A stretch of DNA of 64,000 nt from Verrucomicrobiaceae bacterium (GCA_016713245.1 JADJPM010000004.1:2356001-2420000); one strand, 5' to 3'; numbered from the stretch's first letter, positions 52,548 to 61,913 are shown. Made by a program: numbers and translations. The notes: generated by a model not told the origin, from the sequence alone.

Positions 52548-53873
52548 ATGATCCCTCTTTCCCGCCGTCAGATGCTCCACACCGCCTCGTGTGGTTTTGG
52601 CTATCTGGCGATGTCCGGTCTCGCCGGGGCCAGTCTGGCGGCCAAACCGCCCCGACAACGTGCCAGAGCCCAGCGGGTGATCTTTTTGAACATGGCAGGC
52701 GGCCCCGCGCAGCTCGATACCTTTGATTACAAGCCGCAGATCGGCCAGAAGCCGCACGCGGGCTCCATCGCGAATTTCAAACAACGCGGCAACAGCGGCC
52801 TGTGGGTCTCTGATATGCTTCCGAACCTTGCCCGGCATGCGGACAAGCTCTGCGTGATCAAATCCATGACGGCGGACACGAGCATCCATGCTCAGTCGAT
52901 GCTCCAACTCCACACCGGCGACCGTTTACGCCCCTGCCCCAGCATGGGCGCGTGGGTGGCGTATGGCCTGGGCACGGAGAATCAGAATTTGCCCGGCTTC
53001 ATCAGCTTCAACACCGCCAAGCCTTCGGAGTATGCGGCCGCCCAATTGCCTGCCGTGTTTGGCGGCACGCCCATCGGCGTGAATGGCGAGGACATGTCCA
53101 AGGCCACCATCAGCAACATCACGGGGCATCATCTGCCACGGAATGTGAAGCGCCGTCAGCTCGATCTCATCCAGGCCATGAACCGCGAGCACGCAGGTCT
53201 TCGTGGCGATGATGCGCAGCTCGAAGGCGTCATCCAGACGATGGAACTCGGCTTCCGTATGCAGGCACAGGCACCGGAGCTGCTCGATCTCAGTCGCGAG
53301 TCGAAAGCCACGCTCGAACGCTACGCCGTCGGCAAAAACTACGCGGTCGGCACCTGCAAAGGCAGTGACTTTGGCCGCCAGTGCCTGCTGGCTCGCCGCT
53401 TCTGCGAGGCGGGTGTGCGTTTCATCGAGATCACGCATGGCAGTTGGGATCAGCACACGGATCATCGCCGTGATTTGACGGCGAACTGCGCTACCACGGA
53501 TGCTCCCATCGCCGCGCTGCTGGATGATCTGGATGAACGCGGCCTGCTGGAAGACACGCTCGTCGTCTGGGGTGGTGAGTTTGGCCGTCCGGGTCTCACG
53601 CCGGGTGTGGACAAGGATCAAACCGGCCATCAGCATCGTGCCTTTACCTTTTGGATGGCTGGCGGCGGCGTGAAAGCCGGTCATGCGCATGGCGAAACAA
53701 ACCACGATGGCAGCAGCGTCGTCGATGGCGCGGTGCATTTCCGCGATCTACATGCCACGATCCTACACCTGCTCGGCCTTGATCACGAAAACCTCGCCGT
53801 CGTCAGCGGCGGCAGGCGGATTCGACTCACAGGTCTGCAAGGCGGCCAGGTGGTGAAGGAGATTCTCGCCTGA
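52548..53873 (+). CDS. DUF1501 family secreted protein
   Basis: 441 residues. The start at 52548 gives a Tat leader (SRRQMLHTASCGFGYLAMSGLAGASLAA). DUF1501 proteins share an alkaline-phosphatase/sulfatase-like fold and, in Planctomycetes and Verrucomicrobia, are co-encoded with PSD1 cytochromes. Motifs seen here: IFLNMAGGPAQLDTFDYKP, HAQSMLQLHTGD, PSMGAWVAYGLGT, CLLARRFCEAGVRFIEITHGSWDQH, EDTLVVWGGEFGRPG, and the C-terminal HFRDLHATILHLLGLD. It lies 41 bp after the ModA-like gene. Its usual PSD1 partner is not adjacent but is encoded ~770 bp further on, after a GntR gene. Confidence 0.9.
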   Translation: MIPLSRRQMLHTASCGFGYLAMSGLAGASLAAKPPRQRARAQRVIFLNMAGGPAQLDTFDYKPQIGQKPHAGSIANFKQRGNSGLWVSDMLPNLARHADKLCVIKSMTADTSIHAQSMLQLHTGDRLRPCPSMGAWVAYGLGTENQNLPGFISFNTAKPSEYAAAQLPAVFGGTPIGVNGEDMSKATISNITGHHLPRNVKRRQLDLIQAMNREHAGLRGDDAQLEGVIQTMELGFRMQAQAPELLDLSRESKATLERYAVGKNYAVGTCKGSDFGRQCLLARRFCEAGVRFIEITHGSWDQHTDHRRDLTANCATTDAPIAALLDDLDERGLLEDTLVVWGGEFGRPGLTPGVDKDQTGHQHRAFTFWMAGGGVKAGHAHGETNHDGSSVVDGAVHFRDLHATILHLLGLDHENLAVVSGGRRIRLTGLQGGQVVKEILA

Positions 53874-53943
53874 CGCCCTTAAATTCTGAGGCACCGGCTG
53901 GTAGAAAGAGATGCTTTGAACTTTTTGCCGATAGATTTCCAAA

Positions 53944-53980
53944 CGGTATACCGATTTGTTATTCACGAAACGGTATACCA
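53944..53980 (+). promoter_or_regulatory. Tandem palindromic operator for the GntR regulator
   Basis: Two copies of GGTATACC: the first inside the perfect palindrome CGGTATACCG (53944-53953), the second as CGGTATACCA (53971-53980), each preceded by AAA or GAAA and spaced 27 bp centre to centre. The second ends two bases before the GntR start codon, so bound protein would block transcription or translation start. Palindromes built on GTATAC are typical of FCD-type GntR operators. Confidence 0.7.
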
Positions 53981-53982
53981 TC

Positions 53983-54645
53983 ATGGCCACGACTTCTGTC
54001 ACATCATCCTCACGCACCGATTCCGCCTCCGAAAAGCTGCGGCGGGAGATTCTTGACGGCCTTGCCGCTCCAGGGGATTTGCTCGCCGAATCGGCGGTTG
54101 CCCGGCGTTTGGGGGTGAGTCGCGTGCCGGTGCGCGAGGCGCTGTTTGATTTGGAGCGAGACGGCCTCGTCGAATTCAGCGAAACGGGTCGTGCCTATGT
54201 GAAGCGGCTCACGCCGGCGGACTTTGAGGAGCTGTTCGTGGTGCGCCTGGCTTTGGAGCCGCTGGCTTCGCGCCTTGCCACGCCTCAACTTCGCGCCACG
54301 ACGGAGGCGCTTGAGCGAAACATCGCCGCCACCCAACGTGCCAGGACTGTTCAGCAGGTGACGCGGCTTGATCTCGACTTTCATGAGATCATTCTCACTG
54401 CATCCGGAAACACTCGCTTGCTGAAACTCTGGTCTTCGATGCGTGCTGAACTGGAACTGTGGCTCGGACGTCTTCATCGCCGCCATCAGTTCCAAACAAG
54501 CGAAACCCAGCGTGAAACCATCGCCGCTCACACCGCCATCGTGCAGGGCTTCCGCACCCAATCACCTGCGGAATGCGAGCGCATCATGCGTCAACACATT
54601 CAGGGCTGGCGAGAGTGGTTGCCAACGATGGAGGTGCAGCCATGA
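53983..54645 (+). CDS. GntR-family transcriptional regulator, FadR/FCD subfamily
   Basis: 220 residues from the ATG at 53983. The N-terminal winged HTH is clear (SEKLRREILDGLAAPGDLLAESAVARRLGVSRVPVREALFDLERDGLVEF). The C-terminal all-helical FCD ligand-binding domain (~90-215) contains FVVRLALEPLASRLA, a DLDFHEIIL segment with the metal-ligand-type Asp/His, and HTAIVQGF and RIMRQHIQGW, where further histidines stand as in metal-dependent FCD regulators. It is the first gene of the operon. The stop overlaps the PSD1 start (54642-54645), and two palindromes immediately upstream suggest autoregulation. Confidence 0.92.
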   Translation: MATTSVTSSSRTDSASEKLRREILDGLAAPGDLLAESAVARRLGVSRVPVREALFDLERDGLVEFSETGRAYVKRLTPADFEELFVVRLALEPLASRLATPQLRATTEALERNIAATQRARTVQQVTRLDLDFHEIILTASGNTRLLKLWSSMRAELELWLGRLHRRHQFQTSETQRETIAAHTAIVQGFRTQSPAECERIMRQHIQGWREWLPTMEVQP

Positions 54646-57524
54646 GATGCCGCACCTCTTTAGCTGTCTTGCTCGCTGCGCACACGGCGCTTGCGGAGGA
54701 TCATGGCTTCTTTGAGTCAAAGGTTCGGCCGGTGCTCGTGGAGCACTGCTACGAGTGCCACAGCAGGGAGAAGACAAAGGGCGGGCTAGCTTTGGATACG
54801 AAGCAGGGCTGGGAAAAGGGCGGCGACAGCGGGCCAGTCATCGTTCCGGGAAAGCCGGAAGAGTCGCTGTTGATCAAAGCGGTGCGCTATCATGACAAAG
54901 ACCTCGCCATGCCGCCGGAGAAGAAGGGCGGAAAGCTGACGGAGGCGGTCATCGCGGATCTGGTGGAGTGGGTGAAGATGGGCGCGCCGGACCCGCGTAT
55001 CTCTGAAGCCAAGATCGCAGGCATGAAAGCGGACGAGGCGAAGTCCTGGTGGGCTTTTCAGCCGCTGCCGAAGGTGAATGCATCAAAGAGCGTCGATGAC
55101 TTCATCAACGCGAAGCTCGCCGAAGCAAAACTCACGCCCGCAGCGCCCGCCGATCCACGCACATTGATCCGTCGCATGAGTTACGACCTCACCGGCTTGC
55201 CGCCGAGCGCCGACGAGGTGGAATCGTTTGTGGCCGAATCAATCCGCAATCCAAAATCCGCAATCCAGAATCTCACGGAGCGCCTCCTCGCCTCGCCGCA
55301 ATATGGCGTGCAGTGGGGCCGGCACTGGCTGGATGTCGTGCGCTATGCCGACACAGCGGGCGAAAACACCGACCGTCCGCTCATGCACGCGTGGCGTTAT
55401 CGGAACTGGGTCTTTGATGCCTTCAATCGCGATCTGCGCTACGATGACTTCGTGCGCCAGCAGCTCGCCGGTGATCTTCTTTTCGACAACGCAGACGCCA
55501 AGCAGCGCGGTGAGGGCATTGTCGCCACCGGCTACCTCGCCATCGCGCGGCGGTTTGGGCACGACATCGAGAAGGACATGCACCTCACGCATGAGGACGT
55601 GATCGACACGCTGGGGAAAAACTTCCTCGGTCTCACCACCGGCTGCGCACGTTGCCACGATCACAAATACGACCCCATCACCGCCATAGACTACTACGCG
55701 CTCTACGGCATCTTCAGCAGCACACGTTTCGCGTTTCCCGGATGCGAGCCGAAGGGCCAGCCACGCGACATGGTGCCGCTCATTCCGCCGTCGGAAGTTG
55801 ATGCGCTGATGAAGCCCTGGAAGGAACGGAATGCGAAACTCGAAGCAGAGAAGAAAAAGCAGCTCGAAGCCACGAAAGCCGCCGGAGAGGCGCTGGTGAA
55901 GCTCGGGGCCGCAAGCAGCCTGGTGCTCGCCGAGTCAAAGGTGGGCGAGGGAGCCAGCGTGTCGTTTGAGCATCGCGTGCGTGTGCGCAGAGGCGAGGTC
56001 GTTCAGCTTGCAGTGGCGCCAAATGCCAGCCACGGCGCGGACAGCACCCTCATCGAGTGGCGCATCGCTGAGACGAATGGCGCGAAACGTCCGTGGAGTG
56101 TTGCGGAGCTCGTTCCGGCCCTCATGAAGGGCAATCCGCATCTCGCGCACGATGGTGCGGCGTGGTGTTTCCTCGAAACAACGATCGCTCCAGCATTCCT
56201 CACCGACAAAGGCGACTCCATCAGCGGCAACAGCGCGCTCAAGAAGTGGAGTAGCGGTGACACGCCATCCGTATTCGTGAACTCGGCGGACCAGCAGGTG
56301 ATGGTTTGGACCACGCTCGCGGCGCAGGCGTTCTTTGTGCATCCTGGCATCAACAGGCCCGTGGCGGTCGCGTGGATCAGTCCGCTCGATGGCGAGATCA
56401 CGCTGAGCGGTCGTGTGGCCGATGTGCATCCGGACGGCGGCGATGGGGTAGCCTTTGAACTCAAGCACATCGCAGCACCCGAGTATGGACCTGCGCTCGC
56501 ACAACTCGGTGCCAGCTTCAAACCACTGGCCGAGCCCGAGCCGATGCCGGTGATCCCGGTCGCCTATGGGGTCATCGATGCGAAGGCGCAAAATACCCGC
56601 CTTCATCTGCGCGGCGATCCCGAAAAGCTCGGCGACGAAGTGCCGCGCCGCTGGCTTTCCATCCTCGGAGGCGAACCAGTGCCCGCTGACTCCGGCAGCG
56701 GACGCAAGGAACTCGGCGACTGGATCGCGAAGTCACCGCTCGCCGCCCGTGTGATGGTGAACCGCATCTGGGAATGGCATTTCGGCCAAGGACTCGTGCG
56801 ATCCTCCAATGACTTCGGTGCCCGTGGCGAGAAACCCACGCATCCCGAGTTGCTTGACTGGCTCGCGGCGAAGTCTGTCGAGAGCGGCTTCAGCGTGAAG
56901 GCCATGCATCGGCTCATTTTGAGCAGCGATGTCTATCAGCGAGCCAGCGCCGCGCCCAATGCCGCTGATCCGGACAACCGTCTGCTCGCGCACTTCCCAC
57001 GCCGCCGCCTCACCGCTGAGGAGATGCGTGACAGCCTTCTCACCGCTTCCGGGCAGCTCGATCTGATGCAAGCGGAGGCGCATCCTTTTCCTGCCGAATC
57101 AACCTGGACTTTTACTCAGCACGGCCCCTTCAACGCCGTCTATGAGACGACGAAACGCAGCGCCTACCTCATGGTGCAGCGCCAGCGGCGGCATCCCTTC
57201 CTCTCGCTCTTCGACGGTGCCGACCCGAATGCCACCACCGCCGCCCGACAAACGACGACCGTGCCCACCCAAGCGCTCTACTTCATCAACGATCCCTTCT
57301 TCCACGCCCAGGCCGACGCCTTGGCGAAAAAGCTCGCGTCACTGCCTGACGACGATGCTCGCATCACCGAAGCGTGGCGCATCCTTTTCCAAAGAAGACC
57401 CTCCGCCACCGAAGCACAGCGCACGAAGTCCTTCCTCGCCAGCTATCCTGCTGACAACGCAGACAAGTGGACCGCGCAGGTGCGCGTGCTGATGGCGAGC
57501 AATGAGTTCCTGCACATCGACTGA
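54642..57524 (+). CDS. PSD1 and planctomycete cytochrome C domain protein
   Basis: 960 residues. Signal peptide MRCRTSLAVLLAAHTALA, then a PSCyt1 haem domain with CYECH at 36-40 and the distal methionine region MPPEKKGG. PSCyt2 (DUF1549) follows (DPRTLIRRMSYDLTGLPPSADEV, WGRHWLDVVRYADTAGEN, FVRQQLAGDLL, GCARCHDHKYDPI, itself with a CxxCH). A coiled-coil-like lysine-rich helix (~405-430) links to a central beta domain, and PSD1/DUF1553 closes the protein (LAARVMVNRIWEWHFGQGLVRSSNDFG, LHRLI-type helix, RRRLTAEEMRDSLL). Such proteins are exported electron carriers, or of unknown enzymatic role. Its ATG overlaps the GntR stop. A 14-nt tandem repeat adds an in-frame insertion near residue 200-210. 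Confidence 0.93.
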   Translation: MRCRTSLAVLLAAHTALAEDHGFFESKVRPVLVEHCYECHSREKTKGGLALDTKQGWEKGGDSGPVIVPGKPEESLLIKAVRYHDKDLAMPPEKKGGKLTEAVIADLVEWVKMGAPDPRISEAKIAGMKADEAKSWWAFQPLPKVNASKSVDDFINAKLAEAKLTPAAPADPRTLIRRMSYDLTGLPPSADEVESFVAESIRNPKSAIQNLTERLLASPQYGVQWGRHWLDVVRYADTAGENTDRPLMHAWRYRNWVFDAFNRDLRYDDFVRQQLAGDLLFDNADAKQRGEGIVATGYLAIARRFGHDIEKDMHLTHEDVIDTLGKNFLGLTTGCARCHDHKYDPITAIDYYALYGIFSSTRFAFPGCEPKGQPRDMVPLIPPSEVDALMKPWKERNAKLEAEKKKQLEATKAAGEALVKLGAASSLVLAESKVGEGASVSFEHRVRVRRGEVVQLAVAPNASHGADSTLIEWRIAETNGAKRPWSVAELVPALMKGNPHLAHDGAAWCFLETTIAPAFLTDKGDSISGNSALKKWSSGDTPSVFVNSADQQVMVWTTLAAQAFFVHPGINRPVAVAWISPLDGEITLSGRVADVHPDGGDGVAFELKHIAAPEYGPALAQLGASFKPLAEPEPMPVIPVAYGVIDAKAQNTRLHLRGDPEKLGDEVPRRWLSILGGEPVPADSGSGRKELGDWIAKSPLAARVMVNRIWEWHFGQGLVRSSNDFGARGEKPTHPELLDWLAAKSVESGFSVKAMHRLILSSDVYQRASAAPNAADPDNRLLAHFPRRRLTAEEMRDSLLTASGQLDLMQAEAHPFPAESTWTFTQHGPFNAVYETTKRSAYLMVQRQRRHPFLSLFDGADPNATTAARQTTTVPTQALYFINDPFFHAQADALAKKLASLPDDDARITEAWRILFQRRPSATEAQRTKSFLASYPADNADKWTAQVRVLMASNEFLHID
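55241..55268 (+). repeat. Two tandem 14-nt repeats inside the PSD1 gene
   Basis: AATCCGCAATCCAA (55241-55254) is followed directly by AATCCGCAATCCAG (55255-55268). In frame they encode the low-complexity loop IRNPKSAIQN between two PSCyt2 motifs, a place where related proteins need no such residues. It looks like a neutral repeat insertion. Confidence 0.6.
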
Positions 57525-57525
57525 T

Positions 57526-58917
57526 ATGAAGCCACTACTCAACCGCCGCCAAGTCCTCCGTTCCGCCACGGTGGGGTCGCTTGTGTTTCCTGGCATTGTG
57601 CAGCGATTGCTAGCTGAGAGCTCAGACCCGCTTGCTCCGAAGCAGCCGCATTTTCCGGCGAAGGCAAAGAACGTCATCTTCCTCTTCATGACGGGCGGAG
57701 TGTCGCATGTGGACAGCTTTGATCCAAAGCCGGAACTGGTGAAAGGCCACGGCAAGGAGATCAAGGCCGACCATCCCGAGATCAAAGGCCGCCCCGGCTA
57801 TGAGCGTATCTATTTGAAGCGGCCGCAGTGGGAGTTCGCGAAGCATGGGCAGTGTGGCACGGAGGTCAGCACGCTGTTTCCGCACATCGCTGGCTGCGTG
57901 GACGACATCGCGCTGATCCGCTCGATGCACACCTCGCACTCGAATCATTACAACGCCACGCTCGGCATGCACACGGGCTCGTTCGCGCAGTCGCGGCCCA
58001 GCATGGGCTCGTGGATGACTTACGGTCTCGGCACGCTGAACCGCAATTTGCCCGGCTTTGTCGTCATCGCGCCGAAGCAGACCTATGCGGGCACGCAGGT
58101 CTTCGCGAGCGATTTCCTGCCCGGCGCGTATCAGGGCACGCTCGTCGTTCCAGGCGCGGAGCCGATCGCCAATGTCGCGCCTCGTTTGCCGGCAAACCGT
58201 CAGCAACTCGAACTCGCCGCTCTGCGCCAGATGAACGAAGAGCACCTCGCCACACGCGGGGGAGATCCGCTGCTCACCGCACGCATGCAGACCTTTGAGA
58301 CCGCTTTTGGCATGCAGGTGGCCGTGCCGGACGCGTTTGATTTCAAACAGGAATCCGAGGCCACGCTCGGTAGCTACGGCCTCCAGCGCGGCCAGACCAC
58401 CGGCTTCGGCTGGCAATGCCTCGCGGCGCGTCGCCTCATCGAGCGCGGTGTGCGCTTCGTGGAACTGATCGACACCGGCTCCTCCGGCAACTGGGACGCG
58501 CACGGCGACATGATGACGCACGCACCGCTCGCGAAGAATGTTGATCAGCCCATCGCCGCGTTGCTGCGTGATCTGAAACAACGCGGCATGATGGAAGACA
58601 CGCTCGTGGTGTGGACCACCGAGTTTGGTCGCACGCCCTTCAACAACACCGCCGAGGCCAAGGGTCGCGAGCATCATCCGTGGGCCTTCAGCTCCTGGCT
58701 CGCCGGGGCGGGTGTGAAGCCCGGCATCGTCCACGGTGCGACCGATGAGATCGGCCTGCGTGCCTCCGTGGATCCCGTCCACGTCCGCGATTTCCACGCC
58801 ACCATTTTGCACCTCATGGGCTTCGATCACGAGAAGCTCACCTACCGCCACGCTGGCCTCGATTTCCGTCTCACGGGCGTGGAGGAGAGCCATGTTGTGA
58901 AGGAAGTGCTCGCTTAG
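57526..58917 (+). CDS. DUF1501 family secreted protein (PSD1 partner)
   Basis: 463 residues, starting 1 bp after the PSD1 stop. The N-terminus MKPLLNRRQVLRSATVGSLVFPGIVQRLL has twin arginines, indicating Tat export of a folded, probably metal-bound protein. Phosphatase-superfamily motifs are visible: NVIFLFMTGGVSHVDSFDPKP, SNHYNATLGMHTG, PSMGSWMTYGLGT, NWDAHGDM, DTLVVWTTEFGRTPFNN and HVRDFHATILHLMG. It is distinct in sequence from the DUF1501 protein at 52548 and has the longer N-terminal segment (GRPGYERIYLKR) of the PSD1-linked type. The biochemical function of the family is not established. Confidence 0.93.
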   Translation: MKPLLNRRQVLRSATVGSLVFPGIVQRLLAESSDPLAPKQPHFPAKAKNVIFLFMTGGVSHVDSFDPKPELVKGHGKEIKADHPEIKGRPGYERIYLKRPQWEFAKHGQCGTEVSTLFPHIAGCVDDIALIRSMHTSHSNHYNATLGMHTGSFAQSRPSMGSWMTYGLGTLNRNLPGFVVIAPKQTYAGTQVFASDFLPGAYQGTLVVPGAEPIANVAPRLPANRQQLELAALRQMNEEHLATRGGDPLLTARMQTFETAFGMQVAVPDAFDFKQESEATLGSYGLQRGQTTGFGWQCLAARRLIERGVRFVELIDTGSSGNWDAHGDMMTHAPLAKNVDQPIAALLRDLKQRGMMEDTLVVWTTEFGRTPFNNTAEAKGREHHPWAFSSWLAGAGVKPGIVHGATDEIGLRASVDPVHVRDFHATILHLMGFDHEKLTYRHAGLDFRLTGVEESHVVKEVLA

Positions 58918-58946
58918 AACGATTCACCTACAACCAAGACACCATC

Positions 58947-60278
58947 ATGAACACCCACCGATTCAATCGTCGAGCCTTCCTGCGCGGAGCAGGTGTCACC
59001 ATGGCGCTGCCATGGATGGAATCCGTCAATGTCTGGGGCGATGAGCCTAAGAAGAACAGACCCGCCAGCGAGGCCCCCGTGCGTCTTTGCGTGACCTTCT
59101 CGGGCAATGGCTTCCAATCGAAGGAATGGTGGGCCAAGGGCGAAGGCAAGGCGATGGAGCTTGGCCGTGTGCTAGAGCCGCTGAAGGACTTCCGCGAGCG
59201 ACTGCTCTTCGTGCGTGGTTTGTATCATGAAGAGGCTCGCAAAGGAAACATCCACTCCTCGCAGACCGGCAACATGCTTTCCGGTGCTCCCATCGCCAGC
59301 GGTGGCGAGATCCGCAGTGGCACGAGCTTTGATCAAATGCTCGCGCAGACCTACGGACGCTCCACCAAGGTGCCGAGCCTCGTTTTGGCCTGCGAGAAGT
59401 CGAATCCATCGGTGCACAAGAACTACTCGATGCTCTACAGCTCGCACATTTCGTGGTCTTCGCCCACCACGCCGACGCCGCTGGAGCTTTACCCCGCGCT
59501 GGCCTTTGATCGCCTCTTCAAAGACGACGCCTCACCCGCCGACAAAAGCGTGCTGGATGCCGTGCTGGCCGATGCGCAGGATTTGCGCCGCGACATCAGC
59601 GCCAGCGACCAGCGGAAGCTCGACGAGTATCTCGACAGCGTGCGCGAGGTGGAGAAACGCATCGAAAACGCCGGCAAACGCGGCGAGTTGCAAGGCTGGC
59701 GGCCCACTTTGGACAAACCCAACATCAAGCGACCCGCCGACGGCATCCCGCAAGACATCGCCGAGCACATGAAGCTGATGTGCGACATCCTCGTGCTCGG
59801 TTTCCAGACCGACACCACGCGCATCACCACGCTGAAGCTCAACAACGACCACAGCGCCCTGCGTTTCCCGAATCTGCCGAGCGTGCAGCAGCCCGGCCAC
59901 GGCATCGACTACATGATCCATCACCTGCTCTCGCACAGCGATGGCGAGGACTATCTCAAGGTGAACCAGCTCTTCATGCAGCAGCTCGCCTACCTTGCGC
60001 GGAGGCTCGACAGCATCCAGGAAGGCGAACGCACGCTGCTTGATAACACCATGCTCATGCACTGCTCCAGCATGATGGCCGGGGCCAAGCACGACAACGA
60101 TCAGCTCCCCGTCATCGTCCTCGGCGGCGCGGGAGGCCGACTCAAGACTGGCCGCACGCTCGACTACAAAGACAAGCCCGAGCGCCAGCTCTGCCGACTT
60201 TTCATGTCGATGATGGACAAGATGGACGTGCGCCCGAAGACCTTCGGCGATGCGAAACTCATGCTGGAGGAAGTGTGA
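58947..60278 (+). CDS. DUF1552 family secreted protein
   Basis: 443 residues. The Tat leader is NRRAFLRGAGVTMALPWMES. Family features: RLCVTFSGNGFQ, LEPLKDFRERLLFVRGLYHE, HSSQTGNMLSGAPI, GTSFDQMLAQ, LDEYLDSVREVEKRIE, MCDILVLGFQTDTTRITTLKL and LHHLLSH-like histidines before YLARRLDSI. DUF1552 proteins are normally encoded beside DUF1592 cytochromes, and one such gene follows after the sulfatase. It starts 29 bp after the DUF1501 gene. Function unknown; an alkaline-phosphatase-like fold has been suggested for the wider group. Confidence 0.92.
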   Translation: MNTHRFNRRAFLRGAGVTMALPWMESVNVWGDEPKKNRPASEAPVRLCVTFSGNGFQSKEWWAKGEGKAMELGRVLEPLKDFRERLLFVRGLYHEEARKGNIHSSQTGNMLSGAPIASGGEIRSGTSFDQMLAQTYGRSTKVPSLVLACEKSNPSVHKNYSMLYSSHISWSSPTTPTPLELYPALAFDRLFKDDASPADKSVLDAVLADAQDLRRDISASDQRKLDEYLDSVREVEKRIENAGKRGELQGWRPTLDKPNIKRPADGIPQDIAEHMKLMCDILVLGFQTDTTRITTLKLNNDHSALRFPNLPSVQQPGHGIDYMIHHLLSHSDGEDYLKVNQLFMQQLAYLARRLDSIQEGERTLLDNTMLMHCSSMMAGAKHDNDQLPVIVLGGAGGRLKTGRTLDYKDKPERQLCRLFMSMMDKMDVRPKTFGDAKLMLEEV

Positions 60279-60291
60279 GGATGCGGTCTCA

Positions 60292-60364
60292 AACGACAAA
60301 AAGATTGGAGATAACAAGATGAAGAACAGAAACCTATTTTTCTGTCTCCAATCTTTTTGTCGTT
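60292..60364 (+). promoter_or_regulatory. Long hairpin around the sulfatase start codon
   Basis: A perfect 20-bp inverted repeat (60292-60311 and 60345-60364) encloses a 33-nt loop. The loop has a further 7-bp stem (ACAGAAA with TTTCTGT). The left arm contains the GGAG ribosome site (60307-60310), and the ATG at 60319 lies in the loop, so the folded mRNA would hide the start. The right arm is read as part of the signal peptide. Confidence 0.65.
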
Positions 60365-61875
60365 CCGTCCTCATGGCGCTGGTGATTGCTCCGCTCGTCG
60401 CACTGCACGCTGATGCACAGCCGAAAAAGCCCAACGTCCTATTCATCGTCGTCGATGACTTGAAGCCTCTGCTCGGCTGTTATGACGCATCGTGGATCAA
60501 GTCGCCGAACATCGACCGACTCGCGGCGCGTGGCACGCTGTTCACATCGAGCTATTGCCAGGTGTCATTCTGCGCTCCATCGCGGATGAGCGTGATCACC
60601 GGGCTTCGCCCCGACTCGACGCGCGTGATTTTTAATCCCACGCAACCGCAAGACATCCTGCGCACTCGCTTCCCGGATCTCGTCACGCTGCCGCAGCAGT
60701 TCAGGAATCACGGCTACATCACACATCCACTGCACAAGGTCTTCGATGGGCGCACGGTGGACGCGGGGCACGACCGCGCCTCGTGGAGCGTGCGTTATGG
60801 CCCGTGGGAGATGGCTCCCGGAAAAAAACCCGCGCCGGGTGGTTACCAGGACCCTGCGACCAAAACCCGGCTGGCCGAGCTCGCCGCGCAGGGCAAGCCA
60901 GCCGCAGGACCGGCGACGGAGGCTTGCGACATCGCGGACAACGCCTACCACGACGGCGGCGTGGCCTTTGCCGCGGCCAAGCGCATCCGCGAGTTCAAAG
61001 AGCAAGGCCGCCCTTTTTTCCTCGCGGTCGGTTTTGTGAAGCCTCATCTGCCATTCATCGCGCCGAAGAAATACTGGGACCTCTACGATCGCGCCTCGCT
61101 TCCGCTCGCTCCGGTGCAAAACATGCCGAAGGCCAGCCCACACGACCTCGCGTTTTACAGCCACTCGGGTGAGCTACGCGCTTACTCCGATGTGCCGAAG
61201 ACCCGCCCGATTTCCGAATCACAGCAGCGCGAGCTCATCCACGGCTACGCGGCCTGCGTCTCCTACATTGACGCGCAGGTAGGTCTGCTGATGAAGACGC
61301 TCAAAGAGACGAGCATAGCCGACAACACCATCATCTGCCTCTGGGGCGATCATGGCTTCCATCTGGGTGAGCACGGTCATTGGGGCAAAGTCACCAACTA
61401 CGAGGACGCAACCCGCGCGCCGCTGATCATCGCCACGCCGCATCAAAAGCAGTCACTACGCGTCACCAAGATCGTGGAGTTCCTCGACATCTATCCCACG
61501 CTCTGCGAACTCGCCAATCTGCCGGTGCCACAACACGTGGAAGGCAAAAGCCTGGTGCCGTTGTTGCGCGGCGAGACCCACACACTGCACGAGGCTGCGA
61601 TCAGCCAAATGGCTCCACAATCAGCCAAGGATGGCATCATGGGTTGGGCGCTGCGTACACCGCGCTACCGCTACATCGAATGGCGCCGTGCCGACCTCAG
61701 CACCGAAACGCCTCGCATCACGGCTCAAATCGAGTCCGTCGAACTCTACGACTACCAGACTGATCCGCTCGAACGCAAGAACCTTGCCAGCAATGCGGAG
61801 CACCTCGCCACGCTCAACGAGCAGCAGGGCCTCTTCGACAAGCTGCTGCCGCACCTGCCGAAGGCAACACGCTGA
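60319..61875 (+). CDS. Secreted sulfatase, iduronate-2-sulfatase-like
   Basis: 518 residues from the ATG at 60319 (GGAG eight bases upstream). A second possible start at 60373 also opens a good signal peptide (MALVIAPLVALHADAQ) and lies outside the hairpin. The type I formylglycine motif is C85-A-P-S-R. Metal ligands D46/D47 are in FIVVDDLKP, with the later LWGDHGFHLGEHG supplying Asp/His. The KPHLPFIAPKKYWDLYD segment and PRYRYIEW-type C-terminus match iduronate-2-sulfatase-like enzymes of family S1. It would desulfate a sulfated polysaccharide in the periplasm, after oxidation of C85 by a formylglycine-generating enzyme or anaerobic maturase encoded elsewhere. It lies 40 bp after the DUF1552 gene. 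Confidence 0.93.
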   Translation: MKNRNLFFCLQSFCRSVLMALVIAPLVALHADAQPKKPNVLFIVVDDLKPLLGCYDASWIKSPNIDRLAARGTLFTSSYCQVSFCAPSRMSVITGLRPDSTRVIFNPTQPQDILRTRFPDLVTLPQQFRNHGYITHPLHKVFDGRTVDAGHDRASWSVRYGPWEMAPGKKPAPGGYQDPATKTRLAELAAQGKPAAGPATEACDIADNAYHDGGVAFAAAKRIREFKEQGRPFFLAVGFVKPHLPFIAPKKYWDLYDRASLPLAPVQNMPKASPHDLAFYSHSGELRAYSDVPKTRPISESQQRELIHGYAACVSYIDAQVGLLMKTLKETSIADNTIICLWGDHGFHLGEHGHWGKVTNYEDATRAPLIIATPHQKQSLRVTKIVEFLDIYPTLCELANLPVPQHVEGKSLVPLLRGETHTLHEAAISQMAPQSAKDGIMGWALRTPRYRYIEWRRADLSTETPRITAQIESVELYDYQTDPLERKNLASNAEHLATLNEQQGLFDKLLPHLPKATR

Positions 61876-61913
61876 TTCCACAAAGGCACAAGGGCCATTC
61901 AAACTTTCCAACC

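Noticed and set aside
57622..58893. 423-codon minus-strand frame opposite the DUF1501 gene
   Set aside because: Antisense to a gene with clear DUF1501 motifs; the translation has no recognisable domain.
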